The notes beneath the pieces are model-generated. The model had not been told where the DNA came from. It worked only from the letters and a program-made list of their open reading frames with translations, and made no database searches. From NCBI GenBank assembly GCA_021234155.1, contig JAJEKV010000002.1:18405592-18469591 (forward strand): a stretch of DNA of 64,000 bases. Reading direction: 5' to 3'. The translations under genes were made by a program, and so were the position numbers. This DNA comes from Isoetes taiwanensis. Its lineage: Eukaryota; Streptophyta; Lycopodiopsida; Isoetales; Isoetaceae. Within the stretch, counting starts at the first letter, position 1, and the number at the start of each line of letters is the position of its first letter. Positions 1-10,908 of this stretch are shown piece after piece.

Positions 1-360
1 GGCATGCATTATGTCTGTAGACCCTCGGATCAAAGGGGAAGGTGAAATCTTGACCATCCAATGTGGTTGGGAAGGCTTTCTATTGATGGCCTAGAAGACT
101 GGCTTAACAGAACAACTTAGATGGAGTAGTACTGGGAAGAACATTAGTACATCTATTACTATATCCAGATGATATTGTTTTAACATCTAGATCTGCAGAG
201 GGATTGCAAAAACATTTGGATAGTCTGGCTAAGATTTTGCGATCATGCAGAAATGGCAGTATAAAAGTTATGATTATTGGATCTCGCCAAAGCACACTTC
301 CAATTTCCTAGGGAAAGTAGTGGAGCAAGTCTATAATTACAAGTAGCTTGGAATAGAAAT
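1..360 (+). pseudogene. LINE reverse transcriptase fragment
   Basis: Plus-strand frames read in order like the middle of a non-LTR retrotransposon RT. A block around 75-105 resembles the SIDGLEDWL-type segment that precedes the catalytic box. It is followed by LLLYPDDIVLTSRS near 150-195, which matches the (F/Y)ADD box with Ala changed to Pro. A later YK*LGIEI-like block at about 335-360 matches the conserved YKYLGI motif with a stop in it. Frames shift between blocks, so this is a dead fragment, cut at the window edge on the 5' side. It looks related to the GC-rich LINE at 49.5-52.6 kb and the minus-strand LINE end at 35.5-36.8 kb. Confidence 0.6.
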
Positions 361-380
361 AAGAAACAACTAGAAACGTG

Positions 381-565
381 TGCCCGGTGATGCCGGGCAT
401 TAGCCACAGGCATGCAGAATAGGCAGATGTGGATAGAATGTGTAGGTGGAATGGAATGGGATGTGGATAGAATGTAATAGTTATAGAAGGGAATGGGAGG
501 ATTGGAATAGATAGGTGAAATGGAATAGTCATAGATAGCATGGAATAGATCGATGTCATGGAGCA
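381..565. repeat. short hairpin and degenerate GGAAT-rich repeat
   Basis: Bases 381-399 form a perfect inverted repeat with 7+ bp arms around a short centre (TGCCCGG...CCGGGCA). From about 425 to 565 the sequence is a degenerate array of GGAATGG/GGATAGAATG/GGAATAG words, resembling a decayed simple satellite. No coding signal is seen on either strand. Confidence 0.5.
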
Positions 566-2400
566 TGTAGATAAAATAGAGTACATAGGTTAGTCGATTA
601 GGAATTGGAAATGATGGTAGTGGTTTTCTTATCTACTTGGGTCTTTGGCACCGTTGAAATCAATAGATTTAACTAAAGTGTAGGGCGACATTTTTGTATT
701 TACCGATATCTGTAATAGGAAAGTGGAAGATGAATAAAGATATAAACTATGAAGGCATGCAACATTTCTAGCAATACATGTGAAGATGAGAAACACACAT
801 TATTGTTGAAGCCTAAATGCTAACGAACTATAGCTCCACAGGCTAAGGCTGCAAGCAAATAAGCTTTAACGATGCAAATGAAGATGATATGAAAGATGCA
901 AATGAAAGCGACACATTATTCACTTGTACTCTTTTTGAAGGGAATTTGTTCACAAAAAGATATAATAATTCCTAAAAAAAAAATAACTATACATCAAAAA
1001 GGAAATAGAAAATGCAAAGATTTGAAATTATGTGCATGCTTGCAAAACCAAAATTAAATTATGTCAATGATTTGCTTTTCCATTTATAGGATTTGGCCGG
1101 AGGAGAATAGATTGTAAATGGCATTTTCACTTAAGCGATTGAAGAGTAATACATAGTAAAAGTAATTATTTCTAGAGATTCGTACGGGCATGCAAAATAT
1201 ATATTCAAGTTGGAATGCGACAAAGAGGCAAGAGTGTTGTCTGCTTTTGGATCATGCAAATGATGTTTTTGCATCATAAAGAATCTAAAATTTGCATGTC
1301 GAGCGTATATATCTAGAATTCAATTTCACATGCAAAATTTGTGTACAAGCATGATGTTCTTACATCATAAAGAAATTAAAATTTGCATGTCGAGCATATA
1401 TCGAAAAGTCAATTTCACATGCAAAAATTTGTGTACGATGTGTTTATATAGGTCCATTTAACATGTTATCAAAATATTAAGTCGAATAATATGTATAAGC
1501 ACATGCGATTCTGAGCTTGGAATTGAAAAACCCAAGGATATACTTCTCAACTAAAAATATATAATGCAATAACATATTACAGTAATAGATCTTCTGACTG
1601 GGCACAAATCTTATGATCCAAAACCTAGCCAACAATTTTTGGAGGAAAAACTCCTTTCATTCGAGCTGACACATCTTCTCTTGACACAATCATTTCGAGG
1701 ACTTTACAATGCATAAAGGTATTAGGTACCATGCAGACAGGTCTTAGGTTAAAACAGAAGCTAATGCAAGAGGTTATTGCAAAGATGGTATGTTCTGCTC
1801 CATCATGTAATATAAAGGGTACAACAAAGTGAAAATATGCTCTTATAGTTGAATAATAGAAAAGCGTTGTTTGATATGCACTTCAATGATGATGAGTTCA
1901 GCATGCAAGAAAATTCTCTAATAGACAAATGGCTATAGCAATAGACCTGTTCAAAATGCAATAGCACCATCTAAAAAGCTAAAGCTGCAAACTACTGAAA
2001 TCCATTCTCTAAAGTAATATTTAGATGCCTCATGTACTGGTTATCACCACTAACCTAATCACAACAGATCATATGACAATCAAGCAACAGAAACCAAAGA
2101 AATCTGAACTCACAAAATTCACGTTGTAGATTTTCCTTAGAATATTGGATGATCCTTTAATTTGAATTAGAAAGTCCTTGTTCTCACTTATGCCCCCCAA
2201 TGTAGGAAGAGATGTGCAGCAACAACGCAATAATCGAAGCTGTTACGTTTAAACAAAGCATATTATAAAGTTATGTAGAGAATAATGCATTTGTTCACCA
2301 AAGAACACATGATCATTATTCTATTTGAAGCACAATGCATAATGGGCAAATTGTTACTCTACTGTTGCAGTCCTGTGCGGCATCAGGCTAGTTTCCCTGG
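566..2400. other. AT-rich non-coding stretch
   Basis: No supported gene. The only structure seen is the two-copy tandem repeat at 1261-1440. A 15-bp word (GAAGCACAATGCATA) near 2328 recurs near 2511 in similar context, suggesting an old local duplication. Confidence 0.4.
1261..1440. repeat. two-copy tandem repeat, about 90 bp
   Basis: Units 1261-1351 and 1352-1440 align almost throughout. Both begin TGATGTT, share CATCATAAAGAA, AAAATTTGCATGTCGAGC, CAATTTCACATGCAAAA and end TTTGTGTAC. A few substitutions and one small indel separate them. No coding potential. Confidence 0.75.
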
Positions 2401-3327
2401 ATTAAACCATGACACCATTGAGTCCTAATTTCTTGTTGCAACTGAGAAAGATGAATATGACAAACCTTAAAAACATTGTAAATTACCTGAGTTCGATCAC
2501 TATTCCTTTGAAGCACAATGCATAGCAGGGCAAAGTGTTGTTCATCATGTTGCAACAGCATATTATTTGTCCAGGACAGTAAAACCCAATCCACCATTTG
2601 GATTGCTCCTCTAAGAGACTAATAGCATGCTTAGTTTCTTCAGGTTTAATCCTCTGGTGGTATGCTTTCCTCAATTAACACGAAACATGGCCTGCAATAA
2701 AGACATAGAAGATTCAATAATAATTGTGACATCTGGCAATTCTATCTTGCATTACGAAATGCTAGATTTTGCGCATGTACAAAATATTATAGGCTTCCAA
2801 CATTCTCACTCCCTATCTTAGAAACCTAAAATATATAAAAGGGAAAGATGGTATAATGGTTATGTACAATGCATCAGATTTTAGCACTATCTATCCTTTG
2901 TTCCTACTGGCATAATACTTTAGAGAAAGGCTCTTTAAATATAAAGGCACCCAAAATAGACTTCAACATCCTGCTCTCATGCTAATAGACCAATTTGAAT
3001 AGTCTTATAGAACTTAGACAATAATACACTCATCTGGTATAATAATTGATTATTAAGAAATAGCAAATTCTATAGAGCAAACTAAAATATGCACAAAGTT
3101 TTGAACCTGTTTAGCATGTTTTCTAGAAACCCAAAAATTCCATCACATAGACAGCTAAGCCAAACAAACAATCAAATAGTGCAACATAAAGATCACATAG
3201 CAAGTAATAGTTTCTGAGTAATAGTGCAACATAAAGATCACATAGCCTGCTTCTCACCAATACAATACATAGGTTGGTCAGTTAAATTACAAATTGTTAA
3301 GTCTTCTTTTAAGAAATATAATACCGA

Positions 3328-4299
3328 TCAAAAAACGTTACATTGCCAGTTGACTAGAAGAATGCTAGGAGACTCTGTAGTCAGTGCATCTCCATCGACT
3401 GCAAAGCCACTCAATTTCACTTCCAAACCTTTTGATGGCAATACCTACAAAATGGAAACCCTAAATGAGTGTCACCTTAGCTACAATCATATCACATGAA
3501 GCTAAAAATGTACTTTAACTGATGGTTTACGGACTGCTTTTGCAAATTCTTCTGGTGCTGAGAAATAAGAGAGAGTTGTCTCTGCTCTGTCATGAAACTG
3601 CAAATGGATAGACCTTCATGTCAACTAAAATCCTAAAATTTGAAAGAATTCATTTGAAAACACTACCTGTAATCCAAATGCATCCTTTCATAACCCCATT
3701 GTGTGATTCCATTATCAACCTACAAGCAACATGTGAAGGTACGAGAGTTCCAGAAAAGATTCAACAATAAGATTTGTCAAATGCTTTGTAGACTTACCAA
3801 TTCGTTTCCTCGTGGATTGAATCCAACTGTAAAACCTGCGGGTATGAGTGGCCCTGCTGGAGCAAAGGAGGTGGCAATCGCGATGGTAGCTCTAAAAACG
3901 TAACCATCTTCCATATGTAGAGATAAAAGAGGAAGGGATATCCACTTTGGTAGCAGATATGATATACATTATCAAATGCATTTATAATTCACCTGCATTT
4001 TGATTGGTGAAGGGTAACATCATAAATACAATTTGCGAGATCTAGAAGTACAGAGATATTATCATAATGATAAACATTTCAAGGGTAGACTTGAAAGAAT
4101 CCTAAATTGCATGCTAAATTTACATGTTGAGACACCAGGACACATATGATGGAAATCTGAAGTGGACATCTATTAAAGTTATTTGTAATTAATAGAGCTA
4201 AAACACCAAAGCTAAGAATGTTAGGTGTACCTGGCTGCTTCGGCCACTTTCATCAAAGCCAATGTTCTCACAGCCCTTCAAATCCCCATTACTATGTGA
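3328..4299 (-). CDS. unidentified spliced gene, 3' exons
   Basis: I do not recognise the protein. Five exon-like blocks with GT-AG borders run on the minus strand: 4231-4299 (23 codons), 3798-3891, 3667-3719, 3531-3597 and a final exon 3328-3444 ending in TGA. The last four join in one open frame of about 110 codons (pieces such as GPLIPAGFTVGFNPRGNEL, GITQWGYERMHLDYR, VKLSGFAVDGDALTTES). The 4231-4299 exon (DLKGCENIGFDESGRSSQ) ends in phase 0 while 3798-3891 needs a phase-2 partner, so an exon is missing or one border is wrong. A second frame is also open across 3798-3891 and 3667-3719. A LINE fold-back sits just upstream at 4365-6475, probably in an intron. Confidence 0.4.
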
Positions 4300-4364
4300 C
4301 TGAAAGAAGATGTCAACGCATCAAGATAGTGCTGAAGATATCGAACTACGCTACTAATTTTCCC

Positions 4365-4790
4365 TTTTTTTTTTTTTTTTGGAGGTAAGTATGTATATTA
4401 TATTAATAAAAAGTAAAAACATCTAGATGAACCTTATATCCAGATATCATCCATGAGCACAAGGGGAACCTGCCTAGTCCCAAGGGGAGTTAGGGGGTTA
4501 ACTGCCAAAGTTTAAATTAGGGCAATGGCTACCTCCTCCGTGCTCCAAGAGCAACGAAAAAACAAGCTGAAGCCTTGTATACTCCCAATCCTATCTAGCT
4601 CTTTATCATAATTTCTACCATATTTCCTATGGTGTCCCAACCCCATCATTGCAACCTCCATATTGAAGTATTTGCGTATTCGAGTGGTAGAGAGAGCCTG
4701 CTTCCCAACGGCAACATCACACCTATGTTTCCAGAGTGCCCATAGAGCTATGTTGATGACTGAAGCACTGGTCCGTGACCTAGCTGAAGC
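4365..4790 (-). repeat. LINE 3' end, left arm of inverted pair
   Basis: Minus-strand LINE 3' end finishing in a 16-base poly-A (read as poly-T at 4365-4380). It is near-identical in inverse orientation to 6046-6475. It contains the LINE ORF2 tail and 3' UTR. Confidence 0.8.
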
Positions 4791-4867
4791 CAATAAAATA
4801 TATGGCCACTTCCACTCGTCAGGGGTTAAGTGAAGTATGGGTGAAGCCCAGTGCCAAAAGTCTACCG

Positions 4868-6019
4868 CTATAACATGTGCTCCACTGATTCACATTGCCC
4901 ACATCCTAGTGGGCAGAGATCTAATTCCACTATTTTCCTCCTTCTCAACCGAGACATGGTGCTGATTCCATCCTGAAGAGCTAACCACCGGAACAACTGT
5001 ATCTTCTTGGAGCACCAGCATTGCCAGGAGCCCACCAAGAGTAGCAGGAACACCTCATCCGTAACATCTAGGCTGGCCAAAACTTTGAAGGGAGAGAGGT
5101 TTCTTTTTAGCCTGTAAATCCCACTTACCGAGTATCCCTCTTGCCCCTCAATCTCCCAGTCCTCACCAAGGCCTACAATCCCTGACCAATCATGCACATT
5201 AGCCAAAATACATCTAAAAATACTCTTATCCAGCCCGCTAGCCTGTTTGAGCCGAGTTTGGAGATCAGACCAAGACAACCATTGGCCATCCAACCACACA
5301 TCAGCTAAGTGGCGAATCCCTTGTTGTCTCCACCTTGAATATATGCGGGGGTGGACCAGAGTCAAGGGTAGCCCACGCTTTTCCCATACTATTGTGTTCC
5401 AGAAGATGCTATGGCTCCCCACTTCCTCCAGGACAGCTTCAGGTGGCAAACCTCTATAACCTCCTGCCACGCACTGAGTAGGCCTCGCATAATAGGAGAT
5501 ACACCACGTGGCATAGAAAACAAGTTTATCTCCTCCATAGGAACTGATGGCCTGCATAAGAGTGCGCATTTGCCTCCAGAACTGAGCAAAGTGAAGAGCA
5601 GGTGATTGCTCCCCCATAAGAGATCTCCAGATTATTTTTGCTGCCAGAACCTGCACTTGCAACAGTAGATCCTTGCAGCCGAATCCCACATCTCTCTTGT
5701 CTCTGCATACTTCAGACCATGCAAGTTTTGAGGGACCATTCCATATGAACATTCTGATCATCCTCTGGAGCTTCTTGTAGACTGCCTTAGGGCCCAGGAG
5801 GACCGAGGAGTAGAAGATATGTGAGGATCCAAGCACAGCATTGGCTACCGTCACTATGCCCACCATAGAGAGGTTTCTTAATGACCAAAGATTTATTTTC
5901 CTCCGAACCTTCTCCAGAATGGGGGTCCACAGCCCACGAGTAGAGGCCTGAAGAGAGAGAGGAATGCCTAGAAGCTTCATTATATCTTGTTGTCTTAGTA
6001 CTTGGAGCCCAAGGGCCAA
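4868..6019 (-). pseudogene. LINE ORF2 C-terminal region (RT thumb to zf-RVT)
   Basis: An open frame of about 383 codons matches the region downstream of the RT catalytic box in plant LINEs. It has the ILEKVRRKINLWSLRNLSMVG block, VYKKLQRMIRMFIWNG, GFGCKDLLLQVQVLAAKIIW, and near the end a zf-RVT signature CPLGCGQCESVEHML. The frame is open for a long way, so the insertion is fairly recent, but the RT core and endonuclease are absent (5' truncation near 6020-6045). Its own 3' end is at 4365-4790. At its 5' edge it abuts an oppositely oriented copy of that same 3' end. Confidence 0.8.
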
Positions 6020-6045
6020 AACAGTGTGGTGGACTTGTCCCTCGT

Positions 6046-6475
6046 GCTTCAGCTAGGTCACGGACCAATGCTTCAGTCATCAACATAGCTCTATGGGCAG
6101 TCTGGAAACATAGGTGTGATGTTGCCATTGGGAAGCAGGCTCTCTCTACCACCCGAATACGCAAATACTTCAATATGGAGGTTGCAATGATGGGGTTGGG
6201 ACACCATAGGAAATATGGTAGAAATTATGATAAAGAGCTAGATAGGATTGGGAGTATACAAGGCTTCAGCTTGTTTTTCCGTTGCTCTTGGAGCACGGAG
6301 GAGGTAGCCATTGCCCTGATTTAAACTTTGGCAGCTAACCCCCTAACTCCCCTTGGGACTAGGCGGGTTCCCCTTGTTCTCATGGATGATATCTGGACAT
6401 AAGGTTCATCTAGATTTTTTTTACTTTTTATTAATATAATATACATACTTACCTCCAAAAAAAAAAAAAAAAAAA
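6046..6475 (+). repeat. LINE 3' end, right arm of inverted pair
   Basis: A plus-strand copy of the LINE 3' end, from the GCTTCAGCTAGGTCAC block through the 3' UTR to a 19-base poly-A at 6457-6475. It is the inverse complement of 4365-4790. Together the arms enclose 1.25 kb, and both poly-A tails face outwards. Confidence 0.8.
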
Positions 6476-7018
6476 CCCTCCTAGTCTGTTTAGACAACAG
6501 ACTTTAAGCCATTTAGACCCAATTTTGGAACTAAAAGACTTTCAATTGCAATCTTAGACTAGACCAGGTGGCAGTCTAATCTAAGCCTTGATCTAAGGCA
6601 TTTTTTAAGAAAAATGAAAAACAAAGATAGGGACAAGTTTATGAAGCATTGACTAAATAGATAAAATGGCCCAAAAGATATAGGAGATCAACATCAGACT
6701 GTATGAAAGTTTTTTCGAGCTTTGAGTTCAAATAGATGATAAAACATGTATATACATCCAAAAAAGGAAATTAATAATAAGATTTAAGCACAAATATAAA
6801 AAGAAAGTTTATCAGACTAACATCATCAACTAGAAGTTAAAATACAGAATGGAAATCATTTCTTGATGTCACCAATATAATTGTAGCCCTTCTTATCAAG
6901 ACATTTTCACATATATCACTGTTTTTTTGAGAAAAGTTAAAAGATTGTTTTTATCCAACTTCCTAGCTAAGAGGCACCACAAAATAAGCAAAACATAAGG
7001 GAGGCGCTTAGATATCAC
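6476..7018. other. AT-rich intron-like stretch
   Basis: Nothing firmly assigned. On the minus strand a possible small exon near 6870-6920 has a good acceptor and donor and would end in phase 0, fitting the 4231-4299 exon, but its upstream phase does not match the exon at 7019-7100. Confidence 0.25.
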
Positions 7019-8128
7019 CAATCTGAAAAACTTGACGATTTGAGCAGTAGCTTTGCTCGATCGTTAACCACAAATCACATGGAGGGATAAGTCCGGTTAT
7101 CTGCACGTCAACCAATCAATAATTAGCCTGAAAAGGGTAATATTAAAAGGACACACAGGTAAACTAAGAACTAATCCGGCTTAACGCCTTTCACCATATT
7201 TATGGTACTCTACAAAATACATAAATAATCTGCAAGGCAAACAATATCCTGTAGGAAACCAGAATAAAGCTAGACCCTTAAACAAGTAGAATATAGACAG
7301 TATTCTAGATGGAATATAGACGAAATTTAGAAAATAAATGGTAATAAAACAAGCATGCATGTTGTTTCTAAATCCTGCAAGCAAGTGAAATCAATTAAGA
7401 AAACGTGCTTGTGTAACCAAGAAACATGTTTAGTTTATATTTTGTTCCTAAAATATGCCAATCAGGGAGTATGCATTTGCTGCAGTAAGATTATGACAGC
7501 TCAATAGTTAAGCACCATATCATGAGTGAGTACTTTATCAGAAATGAGCAATTCTAAGTAAGAGCATTAAACATGGACTATATTCAACATATAATCTTAT
7601 ATTTTAGCAGAAATAGAGACAGATATAGTGGAAAACATCTTATAGACGAAGGACATATCGTGGAGTATCTTTTAGCAGCCCAAAGCAAAAGTAGAGTCTA
7701 CATTCTAAGGTGACTAGATCAACTTTAAAATAATAGTAAAGAACCTGATCCGTAATGTAGGCCATGATTTTGTTATCTTCAACATATGTAGTCTTGGAAA
7801 TGACCACTTCAGGAGGGATTTCAGATGGATCTGGACCTGGCACTTATTTACTCACTAAACCAATAGGGATTTCGGCAGAGCTACCTGCGCCTTCAATTTC
7901 AGCAGAGCTATCAAACTCTTCTACCTCTTTCGAATTTTTGCCTGTTAGCAGGAGTAGAGATCTGGGACTTGCAATCAGAGAACATAGAGCGAAATGAACA
8001 TGTGAACTGCTTGTCGAAATACTAAAAGTGTAGAATCGTGAGGCAACTAGGGCTCCATCTGTAAAAATCATTCTCAACCATGCCAAATAAGCCGATTCTG
8101 TTAGGGCTAGGTCTATATCTGCTTCCAC
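7019..8128 (-). CDS. unidentified spliced gene, 5' exons
   Basis: Probably the upstream part of the gene ending at 3328. The block 7745-7834 reads SEIPPEVVISKTTYVEDNK then MAYITDQ, and ends at a donor in phase 0. The next exon, 7019-7100, begins after GTGCAG in phase 0 and reads GLIPPCDLWLTIEQSYCSNR, ending in phase 1. Upstream, an ATG at 8128 opens a frame through acidic, Ser-rich sequence (KEVEEFDSSAEIEGAGSSAE) but meets TAA just before the VPGPDPSEIPP block. So either the first exon is wrong, there is an unrecognised intron, or the gene is broken. No family recognised. Confidence 0.35.
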
Positions 8129-8431
8129 TGTGATCCGGCAGTGATCGGGTCATTTGTTCAAGCCCTAAACCTAAACGTAGCACAAAACATTTTCAAATGT
8201 AGTATGAAAGAAATTGTTTTGGGTTAATATTACTTATCCAAGGTAACGATTAGTTTTTGAAAAATAAAAGAGTTACTATATGTCTCCCGAATTTCGATAT
8301 TCATATCTTAAAATGGCACTTATTATATTATACTAGAAGCACATGGTTATATCATAGCTTAACTCTCACAACAGTGTAAAGTCAAAAAATCGTGAGATAG
8401 ATCTAATTTACCTTATAGGCAACCAAGATCA

Positions 8432-9499
8432 TCACCCAACAGCCATGGTGCAATCACCCTTGTGCACAGGGATGAAATCCACACCAGGCTCAAGAATGAC
8501 AACATCATCACTGTCTCGACTATAAGAATCATCATAAATATCCTCAAAGTTATTGTCTTGTTCATCAATAGGAATGGCATCATCCCAATACTGCCTCCTC
8601 CCATGCCCATTGCGCTCTACAGGCACAAACCCAGCTGGCAGCCCAAACAAAATCGTCCTCATATCCGAGGGCATGCACTGAGAAGGATTCAGCAGCACCC
8701 TCCATGCAGCCCGGACACGGTGCTCATTAATATGGGCAGTATTGGAAGGGATAATCCAAGAACTGGATAATGTAAATTTTCCAGAACAAATCATTCTGGC
8801 CAGCGTAAACAACAAGCTAGCAGTCAATCTATGGTTCCCATGATAGTTAACAAAATGGGAAGCTCGATTCTACAAGTTTTTGTTATCAAGAACAACTAAG
8901 TTTTTGGTATCACCAGCTCCCCATCTCAAATACAAATCCTTACCTTTCTCGATGGCAGCCTCACTCACATTATGAAGATGGCAGACATAGTGAACCTTCC
9001 CACATCCTTCATACAATAGCCAATCATACCCTCAAAACAATGAAGGCGAGTGTTCTTCAGGGCTTTACAGACCAAGATCACACCAGGAGGCTTACAAACC
9101 CAATTAAAGTCTTTTTTTTATGGCATCATTCATGGCCCTAGGGCTTTTAAACTGGGCTCTAAGAACAGTCTGACAATGCAAATGATCTACAGTAGCACCA
9201 CTTTCCATGGCCACAGCTCCAGCAACACACCTCCGATTGCAAAATCCCACAAGGCCATCATAAAAGCTCATAGGGACATCCTGCCCAGACAAACCTAAGG
9301 TAACACTCACATCTATGAGGTTCCAGTCCTGCTCAGCACAAAAATCACGACCATTCTCTTGGGAATTGGAAGAACTGACATTCAAGATATAGCTCACAGA
9401 AGCAGGGCAGAGGAATGAGCACTCTTCCCCTTTCTGGCTGCCCTCTTCATAGACATGGCAGAAAACCACAAACAAACACAATGCCACAGAAAAAAACAC
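8432..9499 (-). pseudogene. HUH endonuclease (Rep-like, Replitron-type) transposase, broken
   Basis: The minus-strand frame 9104-9499 carries a His-hydrophobic-His motif (VDHLHCQTVL, 9176-9184) like that of HUH nucleases. After a +/-1 shift near 9104-9119 (a run of A/T) the next frame carries EGMIGYCMKD with Tyr at 9016-9018 and Lys three residues on, the Y-x-x-K arrangement of single-tyrosine Rep nucleases. A second shift lies near 8998 and a TAG at 8870-8872. The remaining 8432-8869 is open for about 145 codons and ends in an acidic tail (DNNFEDIYDDSYSRDSDD). No helicase domain follows, which separates it from Helitrons. HUH plus one Tyr without helicase in a eukaryote suits the Replitron group; an endogenised ssDNA-virus Rep is the alternative. 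Confidence 0.5.
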
Positions 9500-10677
9500 G
9501 GCTGGCTTACCTATCTCCTCTTCAAGAACACTCCACCTCCGCTCCCCGCCAACGACCGCGACCCCAGCTTATCCACAACTTCAAAAAAAGAAACACAAGA
9601 CAGCCACGACACATCAGAGGCAGCTCTGCCATCCCTGGAGCACCCCAAGGAAGAACCAGCAGTTCCGGCCAACCAGGCATCCAGAGCTCCAATATGCCCG
9701 CCCAATATTCTAGGGTTAGGAATCTCACTTGCCACCGTCAGCAAAATACAGTTTCACATACGAATGGCCCAATCAAACAATTGGAAATCTTATGTTATAA
9801 ATATAACATTCCTAATTTCGGCCACATTATTTTTTTGGTAACCTTGGTTACCACTTTCCTAAGCGGCGCCACCAGAGCACCGCTAATCCATATACATTAT
9901 ATTTTTTCCAGTCCCTTGAAAACAGTGTATTTTTTCTATCGCATTGAAAAGATTACCATTACATTACCATTACCATTGAAAACATTTACCATTACATTGA
10001 AAACTGTAGACCGTATACATTTACAGATTACATTGAAACCTCAAACTGTATTTTCACATTGAACCTCAAAATCAGACTGTATTTTCACATTGAAACCTCA
10101 AAATCAGTCATATCTTCAGATTGTATTTTCACATTGAAACCTCAAACCCAGTCATATCTCCAGAAACTCAGTCATATCTCCAAAAACCTGAAACTCTGTC
10201 ATATCTCCAGAAACATCAACTCACTGACCTTTTTCTATCACTTCTAAATCACAGTCCTTACTCCACAAGGTCCTGCCAAAATATAAAGAAACATTAGCAA
10301 AGAAAACACACAATTACCAAAGAAAAACCAGACCCTAACATAACATACCTTACAATAACAGCAAGATCAGCCGCCAGAAAACAGAAACAAGCACAAATTA
10401 GTAGCAAACGATAAGATCGACCGCCAGTAAGGCAAAAACGTCCAAGAACCTGCAAAAAACCATCAAATATTGAGAAAAAACAAGAATAATGAAAATATAA
10501 GCTCAAATCTCAAAGCGCCAAAGGGATTTTACCGCCTCTGCCAAAAAAATCGCCGAAACTCTTCACTGTCTTCAAATCTGTAACAAGAAAAGAAAAAAAT
10601 TAGAAATAATACCAAGCGCCAATGAGATTCGTGCTTGTGGCATAAGAAACTACCAGATTAAGCCAAAAAGATGCTCC
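9500..10677. other. flank of HUH element with degenerate tandem repeats
   Basis: Upstream (on the minus strand) of the HUH pseudogene. From about 9950 to 10230 there are degenerate tandem words TTACATTGAAAAC, ATTTTCACATTGAAACCTCAAA and CAGTCATATCTCCAGAAAC. From 10260 to 10660 it is A-rich with repeated GATCAGCCGCCAG/GATCGACCGCCAG words. No gene is supported on either strand; element ends could not be fixed. Confidence 0.35.
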
Positions 10678-10908
10678 TCAGGCAGCATGCAGCCACAGAA
10701 AATTGCCGGGGAGAGTAAGAGAAAGAAAGAATTCGTCGATAAACAGGGTTTTTTGTCCACCTTGGCGCCATGTGTACGCAAAACACTGGCCCACGTGGTC
10801 CACGTGCGTGAACCCATAGGCACTCGGGGCTAACGCCCCTCGCAGCGGCGCCGCTAGAAACCCCCTCGTACCCATGGGTTCCCTAGCACAAAATTTACCG
10901 GCTGACAT
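10678..10908 (-). CDS. short ORF of unknown nature
   Basis: A 76-codon frame, unusually GC-rich for the area (Gly/Ala/Pro-rich, GFLAAPLRGALAPSAYGF). It spans the palindromes CCACGTGG near 10790-10800 and AGCGGCGCCGCT near 10843-10854. A related AGCGGCGCC word occurs near 9861, on the other side of the HUH flank. It may be part of the HUH element's 5' region rather than a protein. Confidence 0.2.
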   Translation of the reverse strand: MSAGKFCAREPMGTRGFLAAPLRGALAPSAYGFTHVDHVGQCFAYTWRQGGQKTLFIDEFFLSLTLPGNFLWLHAA

